From Maritimibacter alkaliphilus HTCC2654 (GTDB lineage Bacteria; Pseudomonadota; Alphaproteobacteria; Rhodobacterales; Rhodobacteraceae), in contig NZ_CH902578.1 in assembly GCF_000152805.1 (NCBI RefSeq), forward strand, positions 2,379,074 to 2,443,073: a stretch of DNA of 64,000 nt, read 5' to 3'. Shown piece after piece: positions 46,711-55,201 of the stretch. Below the pieces are notes generated by a model, which was given only the letters and a program-made list of their open reading frames with translations, was not told where the DNA came from and did no database searches. The position numbers and the translations under genes were made by a program. Within the stretch, counting starts at the first letter, position 1, and each line of letters starts with the position of its first letter.

Positions 46711-47715
46711 ATGGGGTATGTGACGTCGCTTTTCGCACGCAAGGTGGTCGCTGCGGCCGGCGATGCTGTCGACGCCGCGGAAATGCTGGCCCATGTCGGG
46801 ATCACTCCCGATAGCGCACCGGACGCCGGGCAGATGGTTCCCGCCGAGCTTTATTACGACATGCTCGAAAGGATCGCCGACCGGATCGACGTCACCGACC
46901 TTCCGGTGCGCGTGGGTGCTTCCATGCGGCTCGACGAATACGGCGCGCTGGGTCTGGCGTTCAAGGCCGCCACGACCCTTGGCGCGTCCTATGCGCGGGT
47001 GGAACGCTACGCGCGGCTTTGGACCAGCGTCGTCGAATACGAACTGCGGCCGGCGGTCGGCGGCACGCTTTTCACCCTGCATCGCGACGGCGAACGACGC
47101 CTTGGGATGCGGCTGTCGAACGAGGCGACGCTTGCGAGCGCGGTGTCCATCGCGCGGCAGGTCTGCCCCGTGCCGCTCGCCCCGATGGAACTGCTGGTCC
47201 GCCATCCCGCCCCGCAGCATGTCGCCGCGCATGAGGATTGGTTCGGTTGCCCGGTGCGTTTCGGGGCCGAACTCGACGCGATCCTTTACGCGGACGAGGC
47301 GCTCTCGCGGCCCAACATTCTGGGCGACGAGGGGATATCGCAATATCTCACCACGCATCTCGACGCGGAGCTTTCGCAGATCACCCGCGAACCGGAAGTC
47401 GTGACGCAGGCCAAGGCGGCCATCGTGCAGGCCCTGAGCGAGGGCGCGCCGAGGATGGCCGAGATCGCGCGCGGCCTTGGGCTGAGTGCGCGGTCCTTTC
47501 ATCGGCGCCTGTCCGAGCATGGGATGAATTTTCAGGGCCTCACCGAAGAGACGCGCCGCGATCTTGCCGAAGGGCTTTTGCGGGATGAAAGTCATACCTT
47601 GGCCGAAATCGCGTTTCTGACCGGGTTCTCAGAACAAAGCGCCTTTACCCGCGCGTTCAAACGCTGGGTCGGCACGACGCCCGCGAGTTATCGCAAGGAT
47701 CTGTCGCTCCGCTGA
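46711..47715 (+). CDS. AraC family transcriptional regulator
   Basis: 334 residues from the ATG giving MGYVTSLFARKVV. The N-terminal 200 residues look like the Arabinose_bd-type domain of the OruR/ArgR/VirS branch; the C-terminal HTH_18 has both helices (MAEIARGLGLSARSFHRRLSE and LAEIAFLTGFSEQSAFTRAF). It precedes the NmrA-like/DUF4345/DUF1772 series in the same direction and may activate it through the direct repeats at 47736. It is also divergent from the multicopper oxidase operon. Confidence 0.92.
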   Translation: MGYVTSLFARKVVAAAGDAVDAAEMLAHVGITPDSAPDAGQMVPAELYYDMLERIADRIDVTDLPVRVGASMRLDEYGALGLAFKAATTLGASYARVERYARLWTSVVEYELRPAVGGTLFTLHRDGERRLGMRLSNEATLASAVSIARQVCPVPLAPMELLVRHPAPQHVAAHEDWFGCPVRFGAELDAILYADEALSRPNILGDEGISQYLTTHLDAELSQITREPEVVTQAKAAIVQALSEGAPRMAEIARGLGLSARSFHRRLSEHGMNFQGLTEETRRDLAEGLLRDESHTLAEIAFLTGFSEQSAFTRAFKRWVGTTPASYRKDLSLR

Positions 47716-47735
47716 TCGGCGGCGATGGCGGCGCG

Positions 47736-47764
47736 GGTCAATAACATGGCCTTGCCGGTCAATA
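47736..47764 (+). promoter_or_regulatory. candidate AraC-type operator (direct repeats)
   Basis: Two identical GGTCAATA octamers start exactly 21 bp apart, 61 bp before the NmrA-like gene and just after the AraC gene. AraC-family activators usually bind direct half-sites two helical turns apart next to the -35 region. Confidence 0.45.
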
Positions 47765-47824
47765 CCCCGCTGCATCCACGCGCCTATCCCTTGGCTACCG
47801 AAACCCAAGCCAAGGAGATTTCCG

Positions 47825-48652
47825 ATGCAAGACAAACCCATCCTCGTGATCGGCGCGACCGGCAAGACCGGCCGTCGTGTCGCCAGCCGCCTCGAAGCGC
47901 GCGGCGTTGCAGTGCGGCGCGGCGCGCGCAATTCCGTCACGCCCTTCGACTGGGACGCGCCCGAGACATGGGCTCCGGCCCTGCGCGGCGCGCGTGCCGC
48001 CTATGTCACCTATTTCCCCGATCTCGCCTTCCCCGGTGCGGTCGAGAAGCTGGAGTCCCTGTGCGAAACGGCGCGTGACGTCGAGGTCGAACACCTCGTG
48101 CTGCTTTCCGGTCGCGGCGAACATCACGCGCGGCTGGGCGAAGATGTGGTGCGGGGGTCCGGTGTCGATTTCACCATCGTCCGGGCCGCGTGGTTCGCCC
48201 AGAACTTTTCGGAAGGCTATCTGCGCGATCCGATCCTTGCCGGGGTCCTGCCCATGCCCGATGGCGACGTGGTCGAGCCGATCATCGACATCGACGACAT
48301 CGCGGACGTCGCGGTCGCGGCGCTGACCGAAGACGGGCACCGGGGCGAACTCTACGAAGTGACGGGGCCACGTCTGATGTCTTTCGCGGACATGGCGGGC
48401 GAGCTCTCGCGCGCGACCGGGCGAAACATCCGCCATATCCCGATCAGTTTCGACGCCTTCCACGAGACCATCGCGGAAGCCGGGGGATCATTCGTCGCCG
48501 ACGTCTTCACCGCTATCGCACGCGAGACGCTGGACGGGCGCAATGCCCGCACCGCCGACGGCGTGACGCGGGCATTTGGCCGGTCCCCCCGCGACTTCGC
48601 CGATTTCGCACGCGCGGCTGCCCGAATGGGCGCGTGGACGAACGCGGCCTGA
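47825..48652 (+). CDS. NmrA-like NAD(P)-binding oxidoreductase
   Basis: 275 residues. LVIGATGKTGRRVASRLEARG is the NAD(P)-binding start of atypical SDRs of the NmrA/TMR family; VRAAWFAQNFSEGYL and DIDDIADVAVAALTE are further family marks. CCAAGGAGATTTCCG precedes the ATG. Such proteins are NAD(P)H-dependent reductases or redox sensors. Third NAD(P)-binding/SDR-like gene of the window to sit beside a regulator. Confidence 0.88.
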   Translation: MQDKPILVIGATGKTGRRVASRLEARGVAVRRGARNSVTPFDWDAPETWAPALRGARAAYVTYFPDLAFPGAVEKLESLCETARDVEVEHLVLLSGRGEHHARLGEDVVRGSGVDFTIVRAAWFAQNFSEGYLRDPILAGVLPMPDGDVVEPIIDIDDIADVAVAALTEDGHRGELYEVTGPRLMSFADMAGELSRATGRNIRHIPISFDAFHETIAEAGGSFVADVFTAIARETLDGRNARTADGVTRAFGRSPRDFADFARAAARMGAWTNAA

Positions 48653-48677
48653 GACCATCGCACGAAAGGACAAAGAC

Positions 48678-49106
48678 ATGACGACCACCCCATTCGAAAA
48701 AGCGGCGCTCGGCCTCTCGGGCCTTGCCGCCCTGACCATCGGCGCTTTCATCCTGTTCGCGCCCCGTTCCTTTTACGCCAGTTACGGTATCGCCCTTGGC
48801 GACGATGCCAGTCTGTTGAGCGAACTGCGCGCACCCGGCGCCGGGCTTGCCGGGTTCGGCCTTGTGATGCTGGTGGGCATCTGGCGGCAGCCGATGCTCT
48901 TGCCCGCCATCGTGTCGGCGCTGACCGTTTTCATCGCCTTCCCGGTCGGGCGGCTGGTCGGGATCGCGGTGGACGGGATGCCCTCCGGCAGCCTTGTCGG
49001 CGCGCTCGTCTTCGAACTGCTCATCGCCGCGCTTTGTCTCGCGGCGTTCCGACAGCGCCTTCGGCCCGCCGCCCAACGCCACACCCCGGCACGAACCCCG
49101 AACTGA
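48678..49106 (+). CDS. DUF4345 family small membrane protein
   Basis: 142 residues from the ATG giving MTTTPFEKAALGLSG, with AAAGGACAAAG upstream. Four membrane helices; PRSFYASYGIALG followed by LLSELRAPGAGLAGFG is the DUF4345 pattern. Function unknown. It follows the NmrA-like gene by 25 bp and probably belongs to its operon. Confidence 0.83.
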   Translation: MTTTPFEKAALGLSGLAALTIGAFILFAPRSFYASYGIALGDDASLLSELRAPGAGLAGFGLVMLVGIWRQPMLLPAIVSALTVFIAFPVGRLVGIAVDGMPSGSLVGALVFELLIAALCLAAFRQRLRPAAQRHTPARTPN

Positions 49107-49169
49107 TCTTGCTGCGGTGGCGTGGCGCTTACCGCCCCGCCGCCGCCCCAAACACAGGAACCAATCCCG

Positions 49170-49664
49170 ATGTCACCCCTTATCCTCTATCTCGCCCATC
49201 TCGCCGTCCTCGCATATGCGCTGGTCGGTGGCGTCTTCCTCGCTTTCTCGGATTTCATCATGCGGTCCCTTGCCCAGACGGATGGCGTCGACACGATGCA
49301 GGCCATCAATCGGGAAGTCTTTCACTGGGCCTTCATGGTGCTTTTCCTCGGGCTGGCCCCCGTATCCCTGCTGCTCGCGGCCTATGGCGCGATCGGAGTC
49401 GGTCACGGGCCGGGAACCGTCATGGTGCTGGCAGGTCTGATCTATTTCGTCGGATGCTTCGGCGTGACCGTGGCCTTCAATGTGCCGATGAACGAAGCCT
49501 TGGCGGGTATGGACGCCTCGGAAAAGAAGACCGTGGATTATTGGACCCGGACCTATCTGCCCCGCTGGACCTTCTGGAACACCGTCCGCACCGTCGCGTG
49601 CGGGCTTTCGGCGGCCCTGCTTCTGTTCTCGCTCGTCTGGGCGGCGCAGTCGCAGGGTTCTTGA
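49170..49664 (+). CDS. DUF1772 (anthrone oxygenase-like) membrane protein
   Basis: 164 residues from the ATG giving MSPLILYLAHLAV, with CAGGAACC upstream. Four hydrophobic segments. NVPMNEALAG, followed by TYLPRWTFWNTVRT, is the conserved DUF1772 segment, a family that includes fungal anthrone oxygenases. The bacterial function is unknown. Last gene of the AraC-linked series and convergent with nnrS. Confidence 0.85.
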   Translation: MSPLILYLAHLAVLAYALVGGVFLAFSDFIMRSLAQTDGVDTMQAINREVFHWAFMVLFLGLAPVSLLLAAYGAIGVGHGPGTVMVLAGLIYFVGCFGVTVAFNVPMNEALAGMDASEKKTVDYWTRTYLPRWTFWNTVRTVACGLSAALLLFSLVWAAQSQGS

Positions 49665-49716
49665 CGGTCTACGGCGTGCGGACAAGGCCTGACCCGTCGT
49701 CCCGCACGCCGCACCG

Positions 49717-50931
49717 TCATCGTCCTTGGTCACCATGACCGGCCGCCGAGGACGGGCGTTTGCGCCGGGGCTTGTCGGAGGTTACCGCAAGGCAGATTTT
49801 CCCCGCCACAAAGGCGAAGGCGCAGACCCAGAGGATGCCTGCGCTTTCGACGAACACGTCACGGTTCACGCCATCGACTTCGGCGATGACGCGCAACAGG
49901 GTCGCGAGCGTCAGGGCGACGAATGCCCCGGTCGCGACCGGCCCGGCGACAAGATCGCGGCCGGTGTGACCCAGCGTCGCCCGGACCATGACGGCGACGG
50001 TCATGGCGCCCACGGCACCCGCCCCGAACAGGTGAAGCGTTGCCGCCGCGCTGACGACTCCCGCTGCAGACAGGGCGGCGGACAGGAAGCCCACGGGGAT
50101 GAAGCCGTATGCGACGTGAAGCATGAAAAGGAGGGGTGAACGCAACGTCCGCTCACCCCGCCAGCGCGTCAGGCGGGCCAGTTGCACGAACCCCGCGAAG
50201 CCGAGGAGGATCGTTGCGATCGGTCCCTCGATCTGAAGGACCCAGAAGGCAAGCGCGATCACGGCCGTCAGAATGGCGAACCCGTCGAAGCGGTCGAACG
50301 GAACGGGAAGCCGCGTGCCGCCCTGTTTCACGAGCCAGTTTCGCGTGAAGCTGGGAATGATCCGGCCCCCGATCAGCATGATGAGAAAGATCAGGATCGC
50401 GATGCCGATCCGGTGCCCGGAGGATGCCGACCCCGTGGTCATCGCTTCGACGTGGTAGGCGAGGTTCGCAACCCAGAACAGGGTGACCGGCACCAGCACC
50501 TTCAGGTTGCGCCAGTTACGCCCGGCCACGATTTCACGCGCGATCATCGCCCCGACAAGCAGCAAAAAGGCTTGATCGACGCCGAGCACGGCAACGGGAC
50601 CGAGCGGCAACAGGCCGGCGGAGGCGAGCCGTCCGGCAAGCCAGACCAGCGCCAGCCCCGCCAGTGGCATTCCGCGTGTCGGCAGGCGTCCGGTCCAGTT
50701 CGGAACGGCGGTGAACAGAAACCCGGCCACCACCGCCGCGCCGTAGCCGAAGATCATCTCATGGACGTGCCAGTCGACGGGCGAAAAGTCCGACGAGAGC
50801 GTGATGAAGCCCGTCCATATCGCAAGCCAGACCGCCACCGCCAATGCGGCGAAACCGGAGGCCAGCAGGAAAAAGGGGCGGAACCCGGCGGACAGAATCG
50901 CGGGGCCGGTATATGTTTTGCCGTTTGCCAT
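49717..50931 (-). CDS. nnrS: NnrS family heme/copper membrane protein
   Basis: 404 residues from the ATG giving MANGKTYTGPAIL, with CAAGGAGC upstream. About 12 membrane helices with the conserved histidines of NnrS (WHVHEMIFGYGAAVVAGF, GGRIIPSFTRNW, HLFGAGAVGAMTVAVM). NnrS is a heme- and copper-containing membrane protein that lessens nitrosative stress during denitrification. It lies after the pseudoazurin gene on the same strand, under the NnrR-type site at 51499. Confidence 0.93.
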   Translation of the reverse strand: MANGKTYTGPAILSAGFRPFFLLASGFAALAVAVWLAIWTGFITLSSDFSPVDWHVHEMIFGYGAAVVAGFLFTAVPNWTGRLPTRGMPLAGLALVWLAGRLASAGLLPLGPVAVLGVDQAFLLLVGAMIAREIVAGRNWRNLKVLVPVTLFWVANLAYHVEAMTTGSASSGHRIGIAILIFLIMLIGGRIIPSFTRNWLVKQGGTRLPVPFDRFDGFAILTAVIALAFWVLQIEGPIATILLGFAGFVQLARLTRWRGERTLRSPLLFMLHVAYGFIPVGFLSAALSAAGVVSAAATLHLFGAGAVGAMTVAVMVRATLGHTGRDLVAGPVATGAFVALTLATLLRVIAEVDGVNRDVFVESAGILWVCAFAFVAGKICLAVTSDKPRRKRPSSAAGHGDQGR

Positions 50932-50950
50932 GGGATGCTCCTTGAGGTCG

Positions 50951-50977
50951 AAAGGGCGACGCATGGCGCCGCCCTTT
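50951..50977 (-). terminator. hairpin between pseudoazurin gene and nnrS
   Basis: AAAGGGCG and CGCCCTTT pair perfectly over 8 bp with an 11-nt loop, 28 bp after the pseudoazurin stop and 20 bp before the nnrS ATG. With only TTTC behind it on the minus strand, it may be a partial terminator or an mRNA stabiliser that lets pseudoazurin be made in excess of NnrS. Confidence 0.45.
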
Positions 50978-51004
50978 CAGTGACAGTGACGAAGGGACTG
51001 GACG

Positions 51005-51430
51005 TCACTGAACCTGTGCGATCAGGTCGGCCATGCGGCCCTTGGATTTGCCTTTCTGCTGCACGTCGGCGGCGTCATCGAGATTGACGGCTTCGCCCAC
51101 CTGAATCAGGGCGACCATGCCCATGCCGTAGTGCGGCGTGCATTTCACGCCGTAGACGCCTTCGGCATCGACGGTCATCTCGAAATCCTCGTTGAACTTG
51201 GTCTTGAAGGCTTCGACGCCCTCGGGAAGCATCCCTTCGATGCTTTCGACATTGTGCCCCTTGTCGGTCGCGACAAAGTGGATCACGTCGCCGGGCTGGG
51301 CCTGCACGAATGCGGGCTGGAACACCATCGCGCCGTCGTCACCCTTGTTCAGCATCTGAATTTCGATGGTTTCGGCAGAGGCGGCCCCGGCCAGAAGGGC
51401 GAGCGCGGCAGAGATCAGGAGGCGTTTCAT
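51005..51430 (-). CDS. pseudoazurin (blue copper protein)
   Basis: 141 residues with a signal peptide ([19 protein letters not shown]). Type 1 copper ligands His59 (TDKGHN), Cys97, His100 and Met105 ([10 protein letters not shown]) are in the exact pseudoazurin pattern. It is the periplasmic electron donor to copper nitrite reductase (and N2O reductase). Divergent from nnrR, with an NnrR-type site between them; followed by nnrS. Confidence 0.96.
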   Translation of the reverse strand: MKRLLISAALALLAGAASAETIEIQMLNKGDDGAMVFQPAFVQAQPGDVIHFVATDKGHNVESIEGMLPEGVEAFKTKFNEDFEMTVDAEGVYGVKCTPHYGMGMVALIQVGEAVNLDDAADVQQKGKSKGRMADLIAQVQ

Positions 51431-51498
51431 CGGTCTTTCCTTTCGGTGTATTCCTATTTCGTCTGACGGCCTTTTCCGTTACTTCCAGAGATCGAACA

Positions 51499-51512
51499 TT
51501 GCACTTCGACAA
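51499..51512. promoter_or_regulatory. NnrR/FNR-type box between pseudoazurin gene and nnrR
   Basis: TTGCACTTCGACAA fits TTG-N8-CAA, the dyad form of the CRP/FNR family. Its centre is about 75 bp from the pseudoazurin start and 22 bp from the nnrR start, so it could activate the former and repress or autoregulate the latter. Confidence 0.7.
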
Positions 51513-51527
51513 ACTTCCGGAGCTATT

Positions 51528-52223
51528 TTGGCCAAGCTCGACGAAAGCCTTCTTGCCGATCTTCCGCCCTTCAGCCGTCTGGAGCGGGGACAGATCCGCG
51601 ATATCCTGAGTCAGGCCTCGTCGCGCCGGTATGACGAGGGCATGGCGATCTTCAGCGAGGGCCACGATGCAGAGCGGTTCTATCTTCTGCTCGATGGCTA
51701 CCTGCGCGTGATCCGGTCGACCGAAGGCGGGGAAGAGATCATCGTCCTGCACATCGCGCCCGGTCAGCTCTTTGGCATCGCGCGGGCGCTTCAGCGCGAC
51801 ACCTATCCGGCGACGGCCATCGCCGCGGCGGAATCCATCGCCCTGTCATGGCCGATGACCCTGTGGGACGAGTTCACGAAGACCTACGAAGGCTTCGCGA
51901 CCGAAAGCTACAAGACGCTGGGCCGCAGGCTTGGTGAAATCCAGACCACGCTGACCGAAATGGCGACTCAGGCGGTCGAGAAACGGGTGGCCTGCGCCGT
52001 GCTTCGCATGATGAACCAAAGCGGGCGGCGCACCGAGGACGGGATCGAGATCGGGTTTCCGATCACACGGCAGAATATCTCGGACATGACCGGGACGACG
52101 CTGCACACCGTCAGCCGGCTTCTGTCGGCATGGGAAAAGGATGGCGTGGTCGCGTCACGGCGCAAGCATATCATCGTGACGAACCCGCATGAGCTGGTGC
52201 TGCTGTCCGGCGCGCAGGGCTAG
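51528..52223 (+). CDS. nnrR: NnrR (Dnr-type) Crp/Fnr family NO-responsive regulator
   Basis: 231 residues from a TTG start; CCGGAGC lies upstream, and an earlier frame would run through the pseudoazurin promoter. Layout: cyclic-nucleotide-binding-like beta barrel (ERFYLLLDGYLRVIRSTEGG), dimer helix, C-terminal winged helix (ITRQNISDMTGTTLHTVSRLLSAW). FNR's N-terminal cysteines for an iron-sulfur cluster are absent, which marks it as an NnrR/DNR-type NO sensor, thought to use heme. It should activate nir, nor and nnrS genes through TTG-N8-CAA sites. Confidence 0.9.
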   Translation: MAKLDESLLADLPPFSRLERGQIRDILSQASSRRYDEGMAIFSEGHDAERFYLLLDGYLRVIRSTEGGEEIIVLHIAPGQLFGIARALQRDTYPATAIAAAESIALSWPMTLWDEFTKTYEGFATESYKTLGRRLGEIQTTLTEMATQAVEKRVACAVLRMMNQSGRRTEDGIEIGFPITRQNISDMTGTTLHTVSRLLSAWEKDGVVASRRKHIIVTNPHELVLLSGAQG

Positions 52224-52229
52224 GCCGGA

Positions 52230-52445
52230 CTAGGGCAACCGCGCCGCCCGCCGCAACTCGGCGCGAAACACCTCTTCATCCAGTTCGTATTCCTCACAGG
52301 CATCGGTGATCGCGTGGAACGGGGCCACCGGGCAGCCGGGGCACAGCATCTGCTTGGCCAGAAACACCTCCACCATATCCGGCCATTCACCGAACAGGGT
52401 GGACAGGGGCAGGTCCGGGTCGTCGAAGCGGGGGCGTCTGGGCAT
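52230..52445 (-). CDS. DUF1858 redox-disulfide domain protein
   Basis: 71 residues from the ATG giving MPRRPRFDDPDLPLS, with AAAGGAGCC upstream. DPDLPLSTLFGEWPDMVEVF and MLCPGCPVAPF are the DUF1858 pattern (hybrid-cluster-protein-associated redox disulfide domain) with its CPGC pair. Possibly a small thiol redox or NO-linked protein. It sits between nnrR and norC, faces the shared NnrR-type site at 52493 and ends 6 bp from the nnrR stop. Confidence 0.85.
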   Translation of the reverse strand: MPRRPRFDDPDLPLSTLFGEWPDMVEVFLAKQMLCPGCPVAPFHAITDACEEYELDEEVFRAELRRAARLP

Positions 52446-52492
52446 GTCGGGCTCCTTTCCCGGCACCCTGCCCGATCCAATCGCGCGTAACT

Positions 52493-52506
52493 TTGCGTTT
52501 CCACAA
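52493..52506. promoter_or_regulatory. NnrR/FNR-type box before norC and the DUF1858 gene
   Basis: TTGCGTTTCCACAA fits TTG-N8-CAA with the TTGCG half preferred by NnrR. It is centred about 68 bp before norC and about 54 bp before the divergent DUF1858 gene, so one site could serve both. Confidence 0.75.
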
Positions 52507-52567
52507 CAAGCGGCACGGTCGCGCCCGGTAGGTCAGGTGCATCGACACCAACAAACGGGACCGTGAC

Positions 52568-53020
52568 ATGTCAGACATACTCACGAAATCACGGGCCAGG
52601 AACGTCTTCTACGGGGGGAGTATCTTCTTCGTCGTCGTGTTCGTGGCCCTCACGGCGCAAAGCCATCGCTTTATCGTCAAAACCTCGACCGCAGGCGCAC
52701 CGATCACCGAAGAGGTGCGGCTGGGCAAGGAAGTGTGGGAGCGCAACTCCTGCATCAACTGCCACACATTGCACGGCGAAGGCGCCTATTTCGCGCCGGA
52801 GGTCGGCAATGTGATGACCCGCTGGGGCGTCGCGGACGACCCCGAAGGCGCGTTCGACATCCTGAAAGGATGGATGGAGGCGCAGCCGTCGGGGATCGAG
52901 GGCCGCCGCCAGATGCCACACTTCGAAATCACCGACGAAGAGATGCGCGGCCTCGCGGAATTCCTGCGGTGGGCCGATCAGACCAACACCCAGAACTGGC
53001 CGCCGAACGACGCGGGCTAA
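52568..53020 (+). CDS. norC: nitric oxide reductase subunit C
   Basis: 150 residues: an N-terminal membrane anchor (about 14-30), then a cytochrome c domain with CINCH at 62-66 and Met116 (RRQMPHF) as sixth ligand. It passes electrons from periplasmic carriers to the NorB active site. First gene of norCBQD; the NnrR-type site lies 62 bp upstream. Confidence 0.97.
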   Translation: MSDILTKSRARNVFYGGSIFFVVVFVALTAQSHRFIVKTSTAGAPITEEVRLGKEVWERNSCINCHTLHGEGAYFAPEVGNVMTRWGVADDPEGAFDILKGWMEAQPSGIEGRRQMPHFEITDEEMRGLAEFLRWADQTNTQNWPPNDAG

Positions 53021-53053
53021 GCCAAGCGCGACGCGCGCAATCGGAGAAAGCAC

Positions 53054-54400
53054 ATGAAATACCAATCTCAATCCGTGGCGAAATACTACTTCTTCGCCGC
53101 TCTCGCCTTGTTCGCCATTCAGGTGCTGGGCGGGCTTCTCGCGGGCTGGATCTATGTCTCGCCCAACACCTTGTCCGAACTACTGCCGTTCAACATCGTG
53201 CGGATGATCCACACCAACGCCCTGATCGTCTGGCTGCTCCTGGGCTTCTTCGGCGCGGCCTACTACCTCGTCCCCGAGGAGGCCGAGCGCGAGCTGTTCT
53301 CGACCAAGCTCGCCTATATCCAGCTCATCATCCTGCTGGTGGGCACGCTGGGCGCGGTGGGAAGCTATCTCGTCGGCATCCATGGCGGGCGCGAGTTCCT
53401 TGAACAGCCGCTTTGGGTCAAGTTCGGCATCCTGGTCGCGGCGGTGATCTTCCTCGTGAATATCTCGCTGACCGCATTGGCGGGCCGCAAGACCGCGATC
53501 ACCAATATCCTGCTCATGGGGCTGTGGCTTCTGTGCCTCTTGTGGGTCTTCGCGTTCATCAACCCGGACAACCTGTCGCTCGACAAGATGTACTGGTGGA
53601 TGGTCGTGCACCTGTGGGTCGAGGCGACCTGGGAACTGGTCATGGCGGCGACCCTCGGCTTCCTGATGCTGAAACTCACGGGCGTGGACCGGGAGGTGAT
53701 CGAGAAGTGGCTCTACGTCATCGTGGCGCTGGCCCTGTTCTCGGGCATTCTCGGCACCGGCCACCACTTCTACTGGATCGGCACGCCGGGATACTGGCAG
53801 TGGGTCGGCTCGATCTTCTCGACGCTCGAGGTGATCCCGTTCTTCGCCATGATGACCTTCGCCTTCGTCATGGTCTGGAAGGGCCGCCGCAACCACCCGA
53901 ACAAGGCCGCGCTTCTGTGGTCGCTGGGGTCGTCCACAGTCGCCTTTTTCGGCGCGGGCGTCTGGGGCTTCCTGCACACGCTGCACGGGGTGAACTACTA
54001 CACCCACGGCACGCAGATCACGGCAGCGCACGGGCACCTCGCGTTCTATGGCGCCTATGTGGCCCTGAACCTCGCCATGTTCACCTATGCGATGCCGCAG
54101 CTGCGCAAACGTGCGCCCTATAATCAGGTGCTCAACATGGCGTCCTTCTGGCTGATGACCGGCGGCATGGCGTTCATGACCTTCACGCTGACCTTCGCGG
54201 GCACGATCCAGACGCATATGCAGCGGATCCTCGGCGAGTATTACATGGACGTGCAGGATCAGCTCGACCTGTTCTACATCATGCGCTTCGGCTCTGGTGT
54301 GGCGGTGGTGCTGGGTGCGATCCTGTTCATCCAATCGCTGGTCATGGTGCGGCGCGAGCTGATCCAGCCCGGCCCGATCGTGGCGCAGGCGGGGGAATGA
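53054..54400 (+). CDS. norB: nitric oxide reductase subunit B
   Basis: 448 residues, 12 membrane helices of the heme-copper oxidase superfamily. The heme b / b3 and FeB ligand histidines appear in RMIHTNALIVWLL, HLWVEATWELV (with the conserved Glu), GTGHHFYWIG and HGHLAFYGAY. The enzyme reduces two NO to N2O. It lacks the Tyr-His cross-link region of oxygen-reducing oxidases, as is normal for cNOR. norQ starts inside its stop (ATGA). Confidence 0.98.
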   Translation: MKYQSQSVAKYYFFAALALFAIQVLGGLLAGWIYVSPNTLSELLPFNIVRMIHTNALIVWLLLGFFGAAYYLVPEEAERELFSTKLAYIQLIILLVGTLGAVGSYLVGIHGGREFLEQPLWVKFGILVAAVIFLVNISLTALAGRKTAITNILLMGLWLLCLLWVFAFINPDNLSLDKMYWWMVVHLWVEATWELVMAATLGFLMLKLTGVDREVIEKWLYVIVALALFSGILGTGHHFYWIGTPGYWQWVGSIFSTLEVIPFFAMMTFAFVMVWKGRRNHPNKAALLWSLGSSTVAFFGAGVWGFLHTLHGVNYYTHGTQITAAHGHLAFYGAYVALNLAMFTYAMPQLRKRAPYNQVLNMASFWLMTGGMAFMTFTLTFAGTIQTHMQRILGEYYMDVQDQLDLFYIMRFGSGVAVVLGAILFIQSLVMVRRELIQPGPIVAQAGE

Positions 54401-55197
54401 CCATGACCCTGGACATGACCCCCGACCTGCCGTTCTACAGCCCGCACGCAAGCGAGTGCGAGCTGTTCGAGACGGCCCATGAAAACGGTTTGCCCCTTCT
54501 TCTGAAGGGGCCGACCGGCTGCGGCAAGACGCGCTTCGTCGAACATATGGCGGTGCGTCTGGGCCTGCCGCTGCACACCGTCGCCTGTCACGACGACCTG
54601 TCGGCGGCCGACCTGATCGGGCGTTACCTTATCAAGGGCGGCGAAACCGTCTGGGTCGACGGGCCGCTGACCCGCGCTGTGCGCGAGGGCGGGATCTGCT
54701 ATCTCGACGAGGTGGTGGAGGCGCGCAAGGACGTGACCGTGGTGCTGCACCCGCTGACCGACGACCGGCGTCGGCTGGTCATCGACCGGACGGGCGAGGA
54801 ACTGGTCGCGCCCGCGTCCTTCATGCTGGTGGCGAGTTACAACCCAGGCTACCAGAACGTGCTGAAGAAGCTGAAGCCGTCGACCCGGCAACGGTTCCTG
54901 TCGATCGGGTTCGATTTCCCCGAGCCTGATCTGGAAACCGGCGTGGTCGCTCGCGAGGCCGGGCTGGACACGGACCGGGCGGGCGCTCTGGTCCGGCTGG
55001 CGGGGCATATCCGCAAGCTGTCGGGCATGGATCTGGAGGAAGGCGTTTCCACCCGGCTTCTGATCTATGCCGGGACGCTGATCGCGGGCGGTATGCGCAG
55101 CGACGACGCCATCGAGGCGGCCATCGTCGAGCCGCTGTCGGACGAACCGGACGTGCAGCAGGCACTGCGCGACCTCACGGCCAGCGTATACGGGTGA
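54397..55197 (+). CDS. norQ: NorQ, MoxR-type AAA+ ATPase
   Basis: 266 residues. Walker A GPTGCGKT at 38-45, Walker B ICYLDEVVEA (Asp104, Glu105) and the sensor ASYNPGYQ are intact. NorQ works with the VWA protein NorD to insert the non-heme iron (FeB) into NorB. ATGA overlap with norB; norD begins 4 bp after its stop. Confidence 0.97.
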   Translation: MTMTLDMTPDLPFYSPHASECELFETAHENGLPLLLKGPTGCGKTRFVEHMAVRLGLPLHTVACHDDLSAADLIGRYLIKGGETVWVDGPLTRAVREGGICYLDEVVEARKDVTVVLHPLTDDRRRLVIDRTGEELVAPASFMLVASYNPGYQNVLKKLKPSTRQRFLSIGFDFPEPDLETGVVAREAGLDTDRAGALVRLAGHIRKLSGMDLEEGVSTRLLIYAGTLIAGGMRSDDAIEAAIVEPLSDEPDVQQALRDLTASVYG

Positions 55198-55201
55198 CGC
55201 C

